A stretch of DNA of 8,160 nt from Bacteroidales bacterium (GTDB lineage: Bacteria; Bacteroidota; Bacteroidia; Bacteroidales; 4484-276). Below the pieces are notes generated by a model. That model was not told the origin of the DNA, searched no databases, and saw only the letters and a list, made by a program, of their open reading frames with translations. Positions 1 through 7,184 of the stretch are shown in pieces. The stretch lies in assembly GCA_018400545.1 (NCBI GenBank), contig JAGYLT010000094.1, positions 1 to 8,160 of the forward strand, read 5' to 3'. Within the stretch, counting starts at the first letter, position 1, and every line of letters begins with the position of its first letter. Both the position numbers and the translations under genes were made by a program.

Positions 1-675
1 TCTGTAATATTTCAAGATTTTGCGTTTGTTGTTTTTTGTAGTGATTTTTGCCAATATGTTCGGATTAACCCGGTCATCGTTCAGGATCCTTAAAATGGCG
101 AGGGCATGTTCCTCACGTTTAAAAACAGATGCCGAATCAATATCACTGCACCAGGTTTCATCAGAAATATTGAAAAATAATTTCCATTTCGCTTCCATGG
201 AAAACATGGATACAATGACATATCTGACCGGGTTTTCGTGGTCTTTCACGCGCATATCAAGTTCCTGTCTTGCCTGCTTTATTTCCGATTCAGAAAAGCC
301 ATGAAACGTCATGTCGAACATGCAGTGGGCAACGATTTCTTCTTTTGTGTAACAGGATAGCGTACTTTCAGATATTCGGGACCCAAGCCATTTCGACCAT
401 AAAGTAAGGCTCAGAGAAAACTTCTCCAATTCACCATCATCCCGCTTTGTTCCATCAACTCCATAAACATCCTGAAAAGGCTCATCACCTTCCAAAATGG
501 GATATCCATTCCCAATGGTCAATTCCATATTGGAAATTACCGGGGTTTTAGCCTTTAATTTTTTATAAACTTTTTTGTACTCTTCGATCGACTCATGCTG
601 ATCGGGGTAATTGTGCAGGAACACTTTGCAAACATCAGCCCAGTTTGTGGATTTTATGATTTCTTTCAGGTTCAT
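1..675 (-). CDS. DUF6557-like protein of unknown function, C-terminus cut by window edge
   Basis: An uninterrupted reading frame of 225 codons runs from an ATG at 675 to the left edge without a stop, so the gene is partial at its 3' end. The protein is soluble, acidic and charged, with no signal peptide or membrane segment. Visible blocks are an N-terminal MNLKEIIKS followed by YPDQHESIEEYKKVYKKLK (residues 23-41), a WSKWLG block (93-98), and KEEIVAHCMFDMTFHGFSE (111-129). From memory, this order (LKEII, YPDQ, WLG, EIxAHCxxxMTFxGF) resembles the DUF6557 family, whose function is unknown. A second half (about 150-215) carries RYVIVSMFSMEAKWKLFFNI and ILAKITTK. The start at 675 is chosen because family similarity begins there; the frame stays open upstream to ATGs at 765 and 768, but those residues look like translated intergenic sequence. 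It lies 201 bp downstream of xdhC on the same strand, behind a terminator-like hairpin, so it probably has its own promoter, which I could not identify. Confidence 0.7.
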   Translation of the reverse strand, partial: MNLKEIIKSTNWADVCKVFLHNYPDQHESIEEYKKVYKKLKAKTPVISNMELTIGNGYPILEGDEPFQDVYGVDGTKRDDGELEKFSLSLTLWSKWLGSRISESTLSCYTKEEIVAHCMFDMTFHGFSESEIKQARQELDMRVKDHENPVRYVIVSMFSMEAKWKLFFNISDETWCSDIDSASVFKREEHALAILRILNDDRVNPNILAKITTKNNKRKILKYYR

Positions 676-768
676 GATCTGCAAAGTTCGTGAAAAAAAC
701 AGAAAGTGTATTGACTTCTTCGTGTTTGATGTTTCCCATGAAACCGCAACCTTATTCTTTATCATCAT

Positions 769-792
769 CGAATTGAACGAATTAAACGAATT
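769..792. repeat. Short 9-bp tandem repeat (CGAATTRAA)
   Basis: The plus strand reads CGAATTGAA, CGAATTAAA, CGAATT in direct succession, about 2.7 copies of a 9-bp unit. On the minus strand the same bases form codons AAT-TCG-TTY, so the reading frame upstream of the DUF6557-like gene begins as an Asn-Ser-Phe repeat just after a TAA at 793-795. It sits in the intergenic gap between xdhC and the DUF6557-like gene. It could be a relic of a dispersed intergenic repeat or simple slippage; the window holds no second copy that I can see. Confidence 0.6.
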
Positions 793-853
793 TTAGATCA
801 TTCGTATGGGTGTTGCTTTGTGTTTTGTATCATCACCAAAAATTGATCTAATA

Positions 854-871
854 AAAATCCTTGCGGATTTT
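854..871 (-). terminator. Hairpin terminator after xdhC
   Basis: AAAATCC (854-860) pairs perfectly with GGATTTT (865-871), a 7-bp stem around a 4-base loop. Read on the minus strand, the loop is GCAA, a stable GNRA-type tetraloop, and the stem's 3' side runs into TTTTTATTA, a short U tract. It starts only 5 bases past the xdhC stop codon at 877-879, which is where an intrinsic terminator for xdhC is expected. The stem is AT-rich, so termination may be partial. It would separate xdhC from the DUF6557-like gene. Confidence 0.55.
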
Positions 872-876
872 AGGTA

Positions 877-1644
877 TTATAACCTGTTGTTTCTCACATC
901 AATGATCCTTGCGAGGATACTCAGGGCAACTTCCTGAGGAGTTTGGGCATTAAAAGGAATTCCGATGGGCATATCTATTCTGCTGATTTGGTCTTCAGCA
1001 AGTGATTTTTCTTTGCTAAAATACGCGATGGCCTGCTTCACTTTTTTCTTACTTCCGATCATTCCCAGATATCCGGACGGCCTGGTGGCGAGGATAGCCG
1101 TTACGCCAAAATCAGAACTGTGGCTGGGCGTGGTTACCACAAGGAAAGTGTTGGTGCCTGTCTCCAGGTTTGCGGCAGCCGTTTCCCAAAATCAGCTTGA
1201 TTGGTTTTAGACTTTATCCTTTTTCAATCGGGATAATAGTTCCGAACGGTTATCCACCAAAGTCACTTCAAATCCAAAATCGAGGGACATATTTGCCAGG
1301 GCGGTCCCTACATGCCCTGCACCAAAAATAATAAGCTCACTGCCAGGCATCGATGGCTCCAAATAAACTTCCACAGCTCCGCCGCAATGCATATCGGCAT
1401 CATCCCGGAGGTTAAGATTCATTTTCTGTGGCATACTTTCACCCATCATTTCCCTGGCCTTTCCAATCACCAACTGCTCAATTTTTCCACCGCCAACCGT
1501 ACCATAAATCTTACCATCTCCGGTAACGATCATTTTGGCGCCGGCTTTTCTCGGAACCGATCCGGAAGTATCGGTAACGATGCAAAGCACCGAATTTTCC
1601 CGTCTGTGATTTAAATCAACTAATTTTGCATAAACATCTTCCAT
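877..1644 (-). pseudogene. xdhC: XdhC/CoxI family molybdenum-enzyme maturation factor, interrupted by two in-frame stops
   Basis: XdhC proteins bind molybdenum cofactor and help sulfurate it and insert it into xanthine dehydrogenase-type enzymes in the cytoplasm. Residues 1-145 from the ATG at 1644 carry the N-terminal XdhC/CoxI domain (SGSVPRKAGAKM 27-38, GTVGGGKIE 48-56, DMHCGGAVEV 84-93) and the start of the Rossmann domain (IFGAGHVG 106-113). The frame then meets TAA (1207-1209, codon 146) and TGA (1192-1194, codon 151), and afterwards resumes in the same frame with the rest of the family: NTFLVVTTPSH, YLGMIGSKKK, MPIGIPFNAQTPQEVALSIL. Between the stops, the shifted frame reads KTNQADFGK, which fits the expected spacing, so one gained base near 1206-1209 and one lost base near 1180-1187 explain the damage. 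Repaired length is about 255 residues, normal for a two-domain XdhC. A more distal ATG or GTG at 1710 is unlikely because it would prefix 22 non-family residues. Whether the lesion is biological or a sequencing error cannot be told here. No molybdenum hydroxylase is nearby. Confidence 0.8.
1621..1628 (+). promoter_or_regulatory. Candidate -7 promoter element for prmC
   Basis: TAATTTTG matches the Bacteroidota -7 consensus TAnnTTTG exactly. Initiation about 7 bases later would leave a leader of roughly 28 bases before the prmC GTG at 1663. It lies inside the first codons of xdhC on the opposite strand. No clear TTG -33 element is seen at the expected distance upstream, and the element is AT-rich, so a chance match is possible. 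Confidence 0.35.
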
Positions 1645-1662
1645 GGCATCAATCTTTTCAAG

Positions 1663-2538
1663 GTGAAAGTAAAAAGCAACAAAATTAAGGATATCCGCAA
1701 CCACTATCATTTGCAGCTTAAAAAAATTTATCCTGCAACTGAAGCCGGAAAGTTGCTTGAAATTCTTTTTGAATCCCTATTGGGCCTGTCGCGGGTAAAA
1801 ATTATTTCGGATCCTGATCTTCGCCTGAGCGAATCGGAATTGCTAAAAATTCATTTTGCCTGCAAAGCGCTGCTTCAATATAAACCTGTTCAGCATATCA
1901 CAGGAATGGCTCATTTTTTCGGACTGGCGCTTTCGGTAAATGAGCACGTGCTCATCCCGCGCCCCGAAACGGAAGAACTTGTAGCCTGGATTTTTGAAAA
2001 TGAAACTCAGGAAAAAAAACTGAAAGTGTTGGATATCGGTACGGGCAGCGGGGCCATTGCACTGGCATTGAAAAACGAAAGGCCAAATTGGCAAATCATT
2101 TCAATGGACATTAGCGAAAGCGCCCTGGAAGTGGCGCAGGCAAATGCAAAGCGCACAAACCTGGAGGTTCAGTTCATTCATGGTGACATCACAGATTTGT
2201 CAACAACTGAAAAATTTCCGGAACTCGATCTTGTTGTATGCAACCCACCCTATGTAACCGAATCGGATAAAAAATTGATGCAACCCAACGTGCTGAATCA
2301 TGAACCCGCTTTAGCACTTTATGTGCCGGATGAAGACTCACTGTATTTTTACAGGCATATTCTGGCATTTGCCCAAAACCACCTCACAAAAGGCGGCTCA
2401 GTTTACCTGGAAATTAACGAGCGATTCGGAACAGAAATGAAGCAGTTACTGGACGAATTTAATTTTACGCAAGTCGAACTTCGAAAGGATTTGTTCGGAA
2501 AAAACAGAATGATCCGCGGGGTAAAAGGAGCGTGGTAA
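1663..2538 (+). CDS. prmC: PrmC/HemK, peptide chain release factor N5-glutamine methyltransferase
   Basis: PrmC uses S-adenosylmethionine to methylate the glutamine of the GGQ motif in release factors RF1 and RF2, improving translation termination in the cytoplasm. The 291-residue protein has the expected layout: a helical N-terminal domain that docks the release factor (about 10-95, including LLGLSR), the linker IPRPETEELV (98-107), the SAM-binding loop DIGTGSG (124-130), an acidic strand end MDIS (148-151), and the catalytic NPPY (194-197) followed by EPALAL (214-219). Length and motifs are complete. The start is a GTG at 1663, the only plausible initiator upstream of the conserved RNHYH region; there is no strong ribosome binding site, usual for this phylum. 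It diverges from xdhC with 18 bp between starts and converges on the SLOG gene with 5 bp between stops, so it is probably transcribed alone. Confidence 0.95.
   Translation: MKVKSNKIKDIRNHYHLQLKKIYPATEAGKLLEILFESLLGLSRVKIISDPDLRLSESELLKIHFACKALLQYKPVQHITGMAHFFGLALSVNEHVLIPRPETEELVAWIFENETQEKKLKVLDIGTGSGAIALALKNERPNWQIISMDISESALEVAQANAKRTNLEVQFIHGDITDLSTTEKFPELDLVVCNPPYVTESDKKLMQPNVLNHEPALALYVPDEDSLYFYRHILAFAQNHLTKGGSVYLEINERFGTEMKQLLDEFNFTQVELRKDLFGKNRMIRGVKGAW
1680..1687 (-). promoter_or_regulatory. Candidate -7 promoter element for xdhC
   Basis: On the minus strand the bases read TAATTTTG, an exact match to the Bacteroidota TAnnTTTG -7 consensus. Initiation near 1673 would give a leader of about 29 bases to the xdhC ATG at 1644. 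The site lies inside the 5' end of prmC and mirrors the candidate prmC element at 1621-1628. No convincing TTG -33 box is seen about 20 bases further upstream, so the call rests on the -7 match and its position. Confidence 0.35.
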
Positions 2539-2543
2539 TATAA

Positions 2544-3038
2544 TCAGCATTTTCGTGAATCGGCGTACCGGATTTGATCTTCGAGCAATACTTCCAACAG
2601 TTCAAGGGTTTCGCCGTAAATATCCGGGGCATTGGAAGCACGCGGACCGGCTACATTGAGGACTTTGACATTATTATCCCGGAGCCATCTTTTAAAATGC
2701 CCCACATTCCTGTTGCGGCCTACTTTCCAGATGAAAATCGGCTTGTGGTATTCAAAGGCAAAATCGCGGGTAACCAGCGTGCCAAAGTCCATCTCATCCG
2801 TATAAACAATCAGTGTTGCATCGCTGTCTGCAACATTCAACTCTGTGCGAACAATGGGATCTTTTGAATTGGTTTCGCTCAAGGTGTATCTGGCATTAAC
2901 CAAACCGTCCTCGGCCAATCTCCCCTGCGGGCACCAGCCTTTAACTTGCAAACCGTTGGATAAGGCAAAGTCAAGTGCTGCCCTGTCAACGCCGGTTTGG
3001 CCCCCGCTGTTGATAATGAAATTATTTGTTGATTTCAA
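2544..3038 (-). CDS. SLOG-fold putative molybdenum carrier family protein (PF12694-like)
   Basis: This 164-residue cytosolic protein shows the hallmarks of the family labelled 'putative molybdenum carrier', related to plant and algal Moco carrier proteins and part of the SLOG/LOG-like nucleotide-binding superfamily. Visible motifs are the N-terminal SGGQTGVDRAALD (11-23), GWCPQGRLAEDG (34-45), the SDATLIVYT strand (72-80), and the C-terminal NVAGPRASNAPDI (128-140), a usual signature end. Length is complete for the family. The family name rests on structural similarity; the true ligand, possibly a nucleotide derivative rather than molybdenum, is uncertain. The start is a TTG at 3038, because the frame upstream is open only to a TAA about 24 bases away and holds no ATG. 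This makes it overlap the 3' end of the PiT gene by 17 bp, suggesting translational coupling as the last gene of the phosphate operon. It converges with prmC with no room for a terminator between them. Confidence 0.85.
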   Translation of the reverse strand: MKSTNNFIINSGGQTGVDRAALDFALSNGLQVKGWCPQGRLAEDGLVNARYTLSETNSKDPIVRTELNVADSDATLIVYTDEMDFGTLVTRDFAFEYHKPIFIWKVGRNRNVGHFKRWLRDNNVKVLNVAGPRASNAPDIYGETLELLEVLLEDQIRYADSRKC

Positions 3039-5280
3039 GGTAAAAATCCCTTTGCGATTTTAACAAATTAATGGAAAAGAGCAGCAAGTTTTTCGTTTCG
3101 GCCAAAATATCCAAAAATAGCAATCCAGGTCTTGTGTGACTTTCCTCATCGCGCAAACGCTTTACCTGATCAACCCTCATTACGCTGATCATTTCAAGCA
3201 GTTTACGTTGTTCCACAATAACATCATCCAGATAATCATATGCTTTTGAATCAATTTGGGAAACTATATTCCGGTATAATTTCCCGATCCCGTCGCTCAA
3301 CCTTTTGAGGTCTTCAATTTGTTTACTATCCAAAGGATTGTGATTATTTTCGAAATGCTCAAAAGATGGAACCGCCATATAATTGAGGCAATGGGCAATT
3401 TCGCGCAGATAATCCACACTCTGCACATAATAATGCCCGGTATCAATAAGGTCGATCTGCAGACTTCTTACAGTTTCATCAATGTGATCTTTGGTTTTCT
3501 TGGTTTTCTTATTGAATTTTTTAACCCCTTTATGCAAATCCTTCAGTATAAGCCGGTCTTCTTCGGCCATCCCCTTTACCAGTTTTTCATAAAAATCAGG
3601 AACCCGGTTCAGGGCCTTAATGGTGTGGTTTTGACATTTATCAAAAACTGAGGATGCACTTGCAATTTCTTCAATAATTTCATTTTCCTTTTCATCTTCA
3701 CTTTTTTCGGTTTCACGGTCTTTATGCAAAATGTGCGAACGATAAACAAAATAGATTGCAGCGGCCAGCAAAACAAAAATCCCGATAACACCGCCCCAAA
3801 AAATAATGTTGGCAATAATAAATGCAACAGTAAATGCAATCAAGGCAGTAAGGAACCAACCCCCGATTACTGAAAACACGCCCTGAATCCTGTAAACTGC
3901 ACTTTCACGTCCCCATGCCCTATCAGACAACGAAGTACCCATGGCCACCATAAAAGTTACGTAGGTGGTTGAAAGCGGGAGTTTCAGTGACGTACCAATA
4001 GCGATGAGGATACTTGCAACCACAAGGTTTACAGAGGCCCTGATTACATCAAAAGAGGCGGCATCCTTTGAGGCTGCCTGCTTTTTCATTTCCTTGGGTA
4101 TTTCAAACCTTTTATTAACCTTATCGAGTAATGACGCCGGCACTATCGATGTTATATTTTTATTGATATTGATGGATGTTCTGACAATGGACCTTGATAA
4201 CACTGACGCTCCGAAACGCTCATCGCCCCTACCCTGGCGGCTCAAATCGATGGTAGTGGCTACTACTGATTTTGCTTTTTTGGAAAACCAAAGCGTGAGC
4301 AGCATTATTATTCCGGCAATGAGCAGTAAGTAGGTGTTTGTTTTTACCGGAAGCGCGAGGGCTCCCATCATAAATGCGTCGGGATCAGCTCCGGGATTGG
4401 CAATAAATTCCTGGTATGATTTTAAACCGGCAAGCGGCACCCCGATAAAGTTTACGAGGTCGTTTCCGGCAAAAGCCATGGCCAAGGCAAAAGTTCCCAC
4501 CAACACAATTACTTTAGGGATGCTTACATTAAAAAGCCAGTTCAACACCTGCAGAATTATTGTCCAGCCTATCAATCCAAAAATGATGATGTTCCAGGTA
4601 TTGCCCTTGATCCATGCTGCTGCTTCGGGCGTGATGAACGAAGCGCCTTTGGCTCCTTTAATCAACATAAAAAATGTGATGGCAGTAATGGCTACGCCAC
4701 CCCAAAGTGAGCCAAAATATTTTAAGCTTTTCTGATACCGGAAACTAAATAGCAGCCTGGAGAAATATTGTATTATCGCCCCGACAATAAAGGCGATAAA
4801 CACCGAAAGCAATATACCGGTAATGATAGCCAATGCCTTATCCGAGTTGATGTATTTGTTCATATCCAGCAAACTCTCGGTTGAGGACATCGAAATTTTG
4901 ATGATAGACAAAGCAACGGCAGCGCCCAGCAATTCGAAAACGATCGAAACCGTTGTAGATGTGGGCAGTCCGAAGGTATTAAAAGAATCCAGCAAAATGA
5001 TGTCCGTAACCATTACCGCGAGGAAAATAATCATGATTTCAGAAAAGGCAAACTGATCCGGGTGAAAAATACCTTTCCGTGCCACCTCCATCAAGCCGCT
5101 GGAGAAGGTAGCCCCGGCCACCACGCCAACGCTGGCAATAACCATAATAACAGAGATCGGCGCAACTTTTGAACCGATGGCGGAATTCAGAAAATTAACG
5201 GCATCATTGCTCACCCCCACGATCAGGTCGGATATGGCAAGGATGATGAGTACGATTACGATGATCAGATAGATATCCAT
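3022..5280 (-). CDS. PiT family inorganic phosphate transporter with C-terminal PhoU-like domain
   Basis: This inner-membrane carrier imports inorganic phosphate, usually with protons or sodium, probably as a metal-phosphate complex in bacterial PiT members. The 752 residues show the two inverted PHO4 repeats: GVSNDAVNFLNSAIGS (22-37) and AGNDLVNFIGVPLAG (271-285), variants of the GANDVANA signature, plus GLPTSTT (104-110) and LPLSTT (434-439). About twelve hydrophobic segments end near residue 513. A long cytosolic tail (about 520-752) is helical and highly charged, including KKFNKKTKKTKDHID, and resembles the PhoU-like domain found on large PiT homologues. This explains a length well above the roughly 400-500 residues of classical PiT. 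A soluble loop (about 335-410) splits the membrane part. The ATG at 5280 lies 6 bp after the stop of the Na/Pi symporter gene, so the two are almost surely co-transcribed. No Shine-Dalgarno is visible. Ion coupling cannot be assigned from sequence. Confidence 0.92.
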   Translation of the reverse strand: MDIYLIIVIVLIILAISDLIVGVSNDAVNFLNSAIGSKVAPISVIMVIASVGVVAGATFSSGLMEVARKGIFHPDQFAFSEIMIIFLAVMVTDIILLDSFNTFGLPTSTTVSIVFELLGAAVALSIIKISMSSTESLLDMNKYINSDKALAIITGILLSVFIAFIVGAIIQYFSRLLFSFRYQKSLKYFGSLWGGVAITAITFFMLIKGAKGASFITPEAAAWIKGNTWNIIIFGLIGWTIILQVLNWLFNVSIPKVIVLVGTFALAMAFAGNDLVNFIGVPLAGLKSYQEFIANPGADPDAFMMGALALPVKTNTYLLLIAGIIMLLTLWFSKKAKSVVATTIDLSRQGRGDERFGASVLSRSIVRTSININKNITSIVPASLLDKVNKRFEIPKEMKKQAASKDAASFDVIRASVNLVVASILIAIGTSLKLPLSTTYVTFMVAMGTSLSDRAWGRESAVYRIQGVFSVIGGWFLTALIAFTVAFIIANIIFWGGVIGIFVLLAAAIYFVYRSHILHKDRETEKSEDEKENEIIEEIASASSVFDKCQNHTIKALNRVPDFYEKLVKGMAEEDRLILKDLHKGVKKFNKKTKKTKDHIDETVRSLQIDLIDTGHYYVQSVDYLREIAHCLNYMAVPSFEHFENNHNPLDSKQIEDLKRLSDGIGKLYRNIVSQIDSKAYDYLDDVIVEQRKLLEMISVMRVDQVKRLRDEESHTRPGLLFLDILAETKNLLLFSINLLKSQRDFYLEINK

Positions 5281-5286
5281 AAACTA

Positions 5287-7014
5287 TTATTTTTTGCTTG
5301 GTTTATCTGAATTGCTAGTATTTCTTTTCTGCGTAGTGATGCACATAGCACGATTAACGTTGTATGCATAATTCCCGATTTTCTCTGAAAAGCTCAACAA
5401 ATCGTTGTAATAGATGCCGGTTTTGTAGGGCAGTTTTTCACGCTTAATTTCCTCCAGGTAGGCCTTCTTGAGTTCGCTTCGGGTTTCGTTTATTTCATTT
5501 TCAATTTGTTCGGCCTCTTCAATATGAACGTCCAGATAATCTTTTTCCAGATTGGCAACCATCAGGTTGAGTGATTTTTCAATCAGGTCGAATTCTTTGG
5601 CCAGGTTGTTTCTGAGTTCCTGGGTAAACCAGGCATTGGCTTCACGTTTTTTAAGCAGGGTTAGCGACATCTGGAAACTAAGGTCGGCAATGGTTTCGAG
5701 ATGATCAATAATTTTCAGCATGGCCTTGATGCGTTTTTTCCCCAATTCGCTCAGTTCCGATTCCGAAACTTTGGTAATGTATCCGGCTATCTGGATTTCC
5801 ATTTCATCGATGATCTCTTCACCTTTCTGCAACTTCCTGAATTTTTTGGCAAATTTCTTCTCCTTTTTTTCGAGCAACATATCCGGAACCATATTGAACA
5901 GCATGGAAGCCTGTTTGCCCATATAGGCTATTTCTTTCCGAACCTGTAAAATTGAAAGTTCAGATGTTGAAAGCAGGGCATTGTCGATATATTTCAGTGT
6001 AAAAACCTCATTCACACCATTTCCATTGGGCAAAAGCCAAAGACATAAATTTTTAAATGGCTTGAAGAGCATAACCAGGAGAATGGCATTTAAAATATTA
6101 AAGGAGGTATGAAAAATGGAAATGCCAAATGGCACAAAGTTTTCGCCATTTATTTGCATGGAGCCCATTACTGTTTCGAGCCAGCCTGAAATAACACCGA
6201 TAAAAGGCAATACCCACAACATGCCGACAACATTAAAAACAAAATGTGCCATGGCAGTCCGGCGTGCAGACCTGTTGGCCATTATGGCGGCGACATTGGC
6301 TGTTGCCGTTGTCCCGACATTTTCTCCAATCACCATGGCCAGGGCTGCACTAAACGGAAACCAGCCTTCGGTGGCCAAAACCATGGTTAACGTAATGGTT
6401 GCGCTTGAGGATTGGAAAATAATGGTGATTAAAATACCCAGGCCAATAAACATCAGGTTGTTCAGTAAGCTGTTGTGAAAGAGGTCCAATCGCTGAAACA
6501 ACGCCGAATCCTCATCGATAACCGGTAAGTTTTCCTTGAAAAATAAAATCCCGATAAACAGCATGGCAAAGCCAATCACAAACTCGGCGCGTGCCTTGTT
6601 TTTGTTGTTGTACGAAAAAAACAGCGGCAACGAAAGGGCCACCAGTGGCAGGATAATACTGTATATTCCCAATTGATTCCCCAGCCCTACAACCGTGATG
6701 AGCCATGCCGTGATGGTTGTGCCGATGTTTGCTCCGAAAATAATCCCCAGCGATTCGGTGAAAGATACCAGCCCGGCATTTACAAAACTAACCAGTAGTA
6801 CCGTGGTTGCTGAAGATGACTGGATGAGCCCGGTGATTAAAAATCCGGTAAGGATGCCGCGGGAAGGTTTTGAAGTGATTCTGGCCAGGATATTACGCAT
6901 GTTGCGGCCAGCGAGTTTTTGCAGCGATTCGCTCATCACTTTCATCCCGTACAAAAACAGGACAAGCGCCCCGGTAAGGGTTAGGATTTGAATGATGATA
7001 TCGAAGAAACTCAT
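5287..7014 (-). CDS. Na+/phosphate symporter family (NptA/YjbB-like) with C-terminal PhoU-like domain
   Basis: Members of this PNaS family move phosphate across the inner membrane coupled to sodium; some homologues such as YjbB have been linked to phosphate export, so direction is not certain. The 575-residue protein carries the duplicated core signature: QSSSATT (65-71) with GANIGTT (94-100), then QSSSATI (201-207) with GENVGTT (230-236). About eight to ten membrane segments fill residues 1-325. A PhoU-like helical tail (about 350-560) follows, with the acidic EEIIDEMEIQI and IIDHLETIADLSFQM helices typical of PhoU repeats. Length is normal for the fused form. The ATG at 7014 is supported by the immediately hydrophobic start and a weak purine run (AAGGG) about 10 bases upstream. 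It is the first gene of a probable operon with the PiT gene (6 bp) and the SLOG gene. A promoter candidate lies at 7053-7084. Confidence 0.93.
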   Translation of the reverse strand: MSFFDIIIQILTLTGALVLFLYGMKVMSESLQKLAGRNMRNILARITSKPSRGILTGFLITGLIQSSSATTVLLVSFVNAGLVSFTESLGIIFGANIGTTITAWLITVVGLGNQLGIYSIILPLVALSLPLFFSYNNKNKARAEFVIGFAMLFIGILFFKENLPVIDEDSALFQRLDLFHNSLLNNLMFIGLGILITIIFQSSSATITLTMVLATEGWFPFSAALAMVIGENVGTTATANVAAIMANRSARRTAMAHFVFNVVGMLWVLPFIGVISGWLETVMGSMQINGENFVPFGISIFHTSFNILNAILLVMLFKPFKNLCLWLLPNGNGVNEVFTLKYIDNALLSTSELSILQVRKEIAYMGKQASMLFNMVPDMLLEKKEKKFAKKFRKLQKGEEIIDEMEIQIAGYITKVSESELSELGKKRIKAMLKIIDHLETIADLSFQMSLTLLKKREANAWFTQELRNNLAKEFDLIEKSLNLMVANLEKDYLDVHIEEAEQIENEINETRSELKKAYLEEIKREKLPYKTGIYYNDLLSFSEKIGNYAYNVNRAMCITTQKRNTSNSDKPSKK

Positions 7015-7052
7015 GCGATTTTACCCTTGAAATACCCTGATTTAAAAGGCCG

Positions 7053-7084
7053 CAAATTACCTGCTTTTAGAAAGGCTGGCAAAA
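7053..7084 (-). promoter_or_regulatory. Candidate promoter for the phosphate-transporter operon
   Basis: On the minus strand TTTTG (7080-7084) is followed after 20 bases by TAATTTG (7053-7059). This resembles the Bacteroidota -33 TTG / -7 TAnnTTTG pair, though the -7 element is one base short of consensus. Transcription would start near 7046, leaving about 32 bases before the ATG at 7014. It lies in the gap after the antiporter terminator, where a new promoter is needed. No operator or Pho-box-like direct repeat is evident. Confidence 0.45.
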
Positions 7085-7153
7085 TTTTGTGGATAAAATT
7101 AATGATTTGTTAACATGGTCTGTCCCTTACGAAACCTGTTCTCCAGGTGAAAC

Positions 7154-7176
7154 AAAAACCAATCAGATTGTTTTTT
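7154..7176 (-). terminator. Hairpin terminator after the Ca2+/Na+ antiporter gene
   Basis: AAAAACCAAT (7154-7163) pairs with ATTGTTTTTT (7167-7176) around a 3-base loop, with a single C/T mismatch at 7159 and 7171. On the minus strand it gives a stem ending in GGTTTTTG, with an A-rich 5' side, the form of an intrinsic terminator that could work in both directions. It begins 8 bases past the antiporter stop (7185-7187). It suggests that the antiporter is not in the same transcript as the phosphate genes. Confidence 0.55.
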
Positions 7177-7184
7177 GAATATGA

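Noticed and set aside
20..796. Plus-strand frames at 20-304 and 611-796 as small genes
   Set aside because: The first lies wholly opposite the DUF6557-like gene. The second spans that gene's 5' end and the repeat, and its C-terminal ELNELNEF is the tandem repeat translated.
877..1140. A separate 87-residue gene starting at GTG 1140
   Set aside because: It begins in the middle of an XdhC Rossmann domain and continues family sequence that is already readable upstream in the same frame. It is the C-terminal part of the broken xdhC.
1192..1209. Programmed frameshifting, stop readthrough or selenocysteine at the xdhC stops
   Set aside because: The first stop is TAA, not TGA; no slippery heptamer with a downstream structure is visible; and two opposite shifts within about 25 bases would be needed. 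Paired indels are simpler.
3965..4735. Two long plus-strand open frames opposite the PiT gene (3965-4333 and 4334-4735)
   Set aside because: They are antisense shadows of conserved membrane-protein coding sequence, with low-complexity composition and no recognisable motif.
7134..7148. Small ACCTG/CAGGT inverted repeat as an operator
   Set aside because: Five base pairs around a 5-base loop is common by chance, and it lies well upstream of the best promoter candidate rather than overlapping it.
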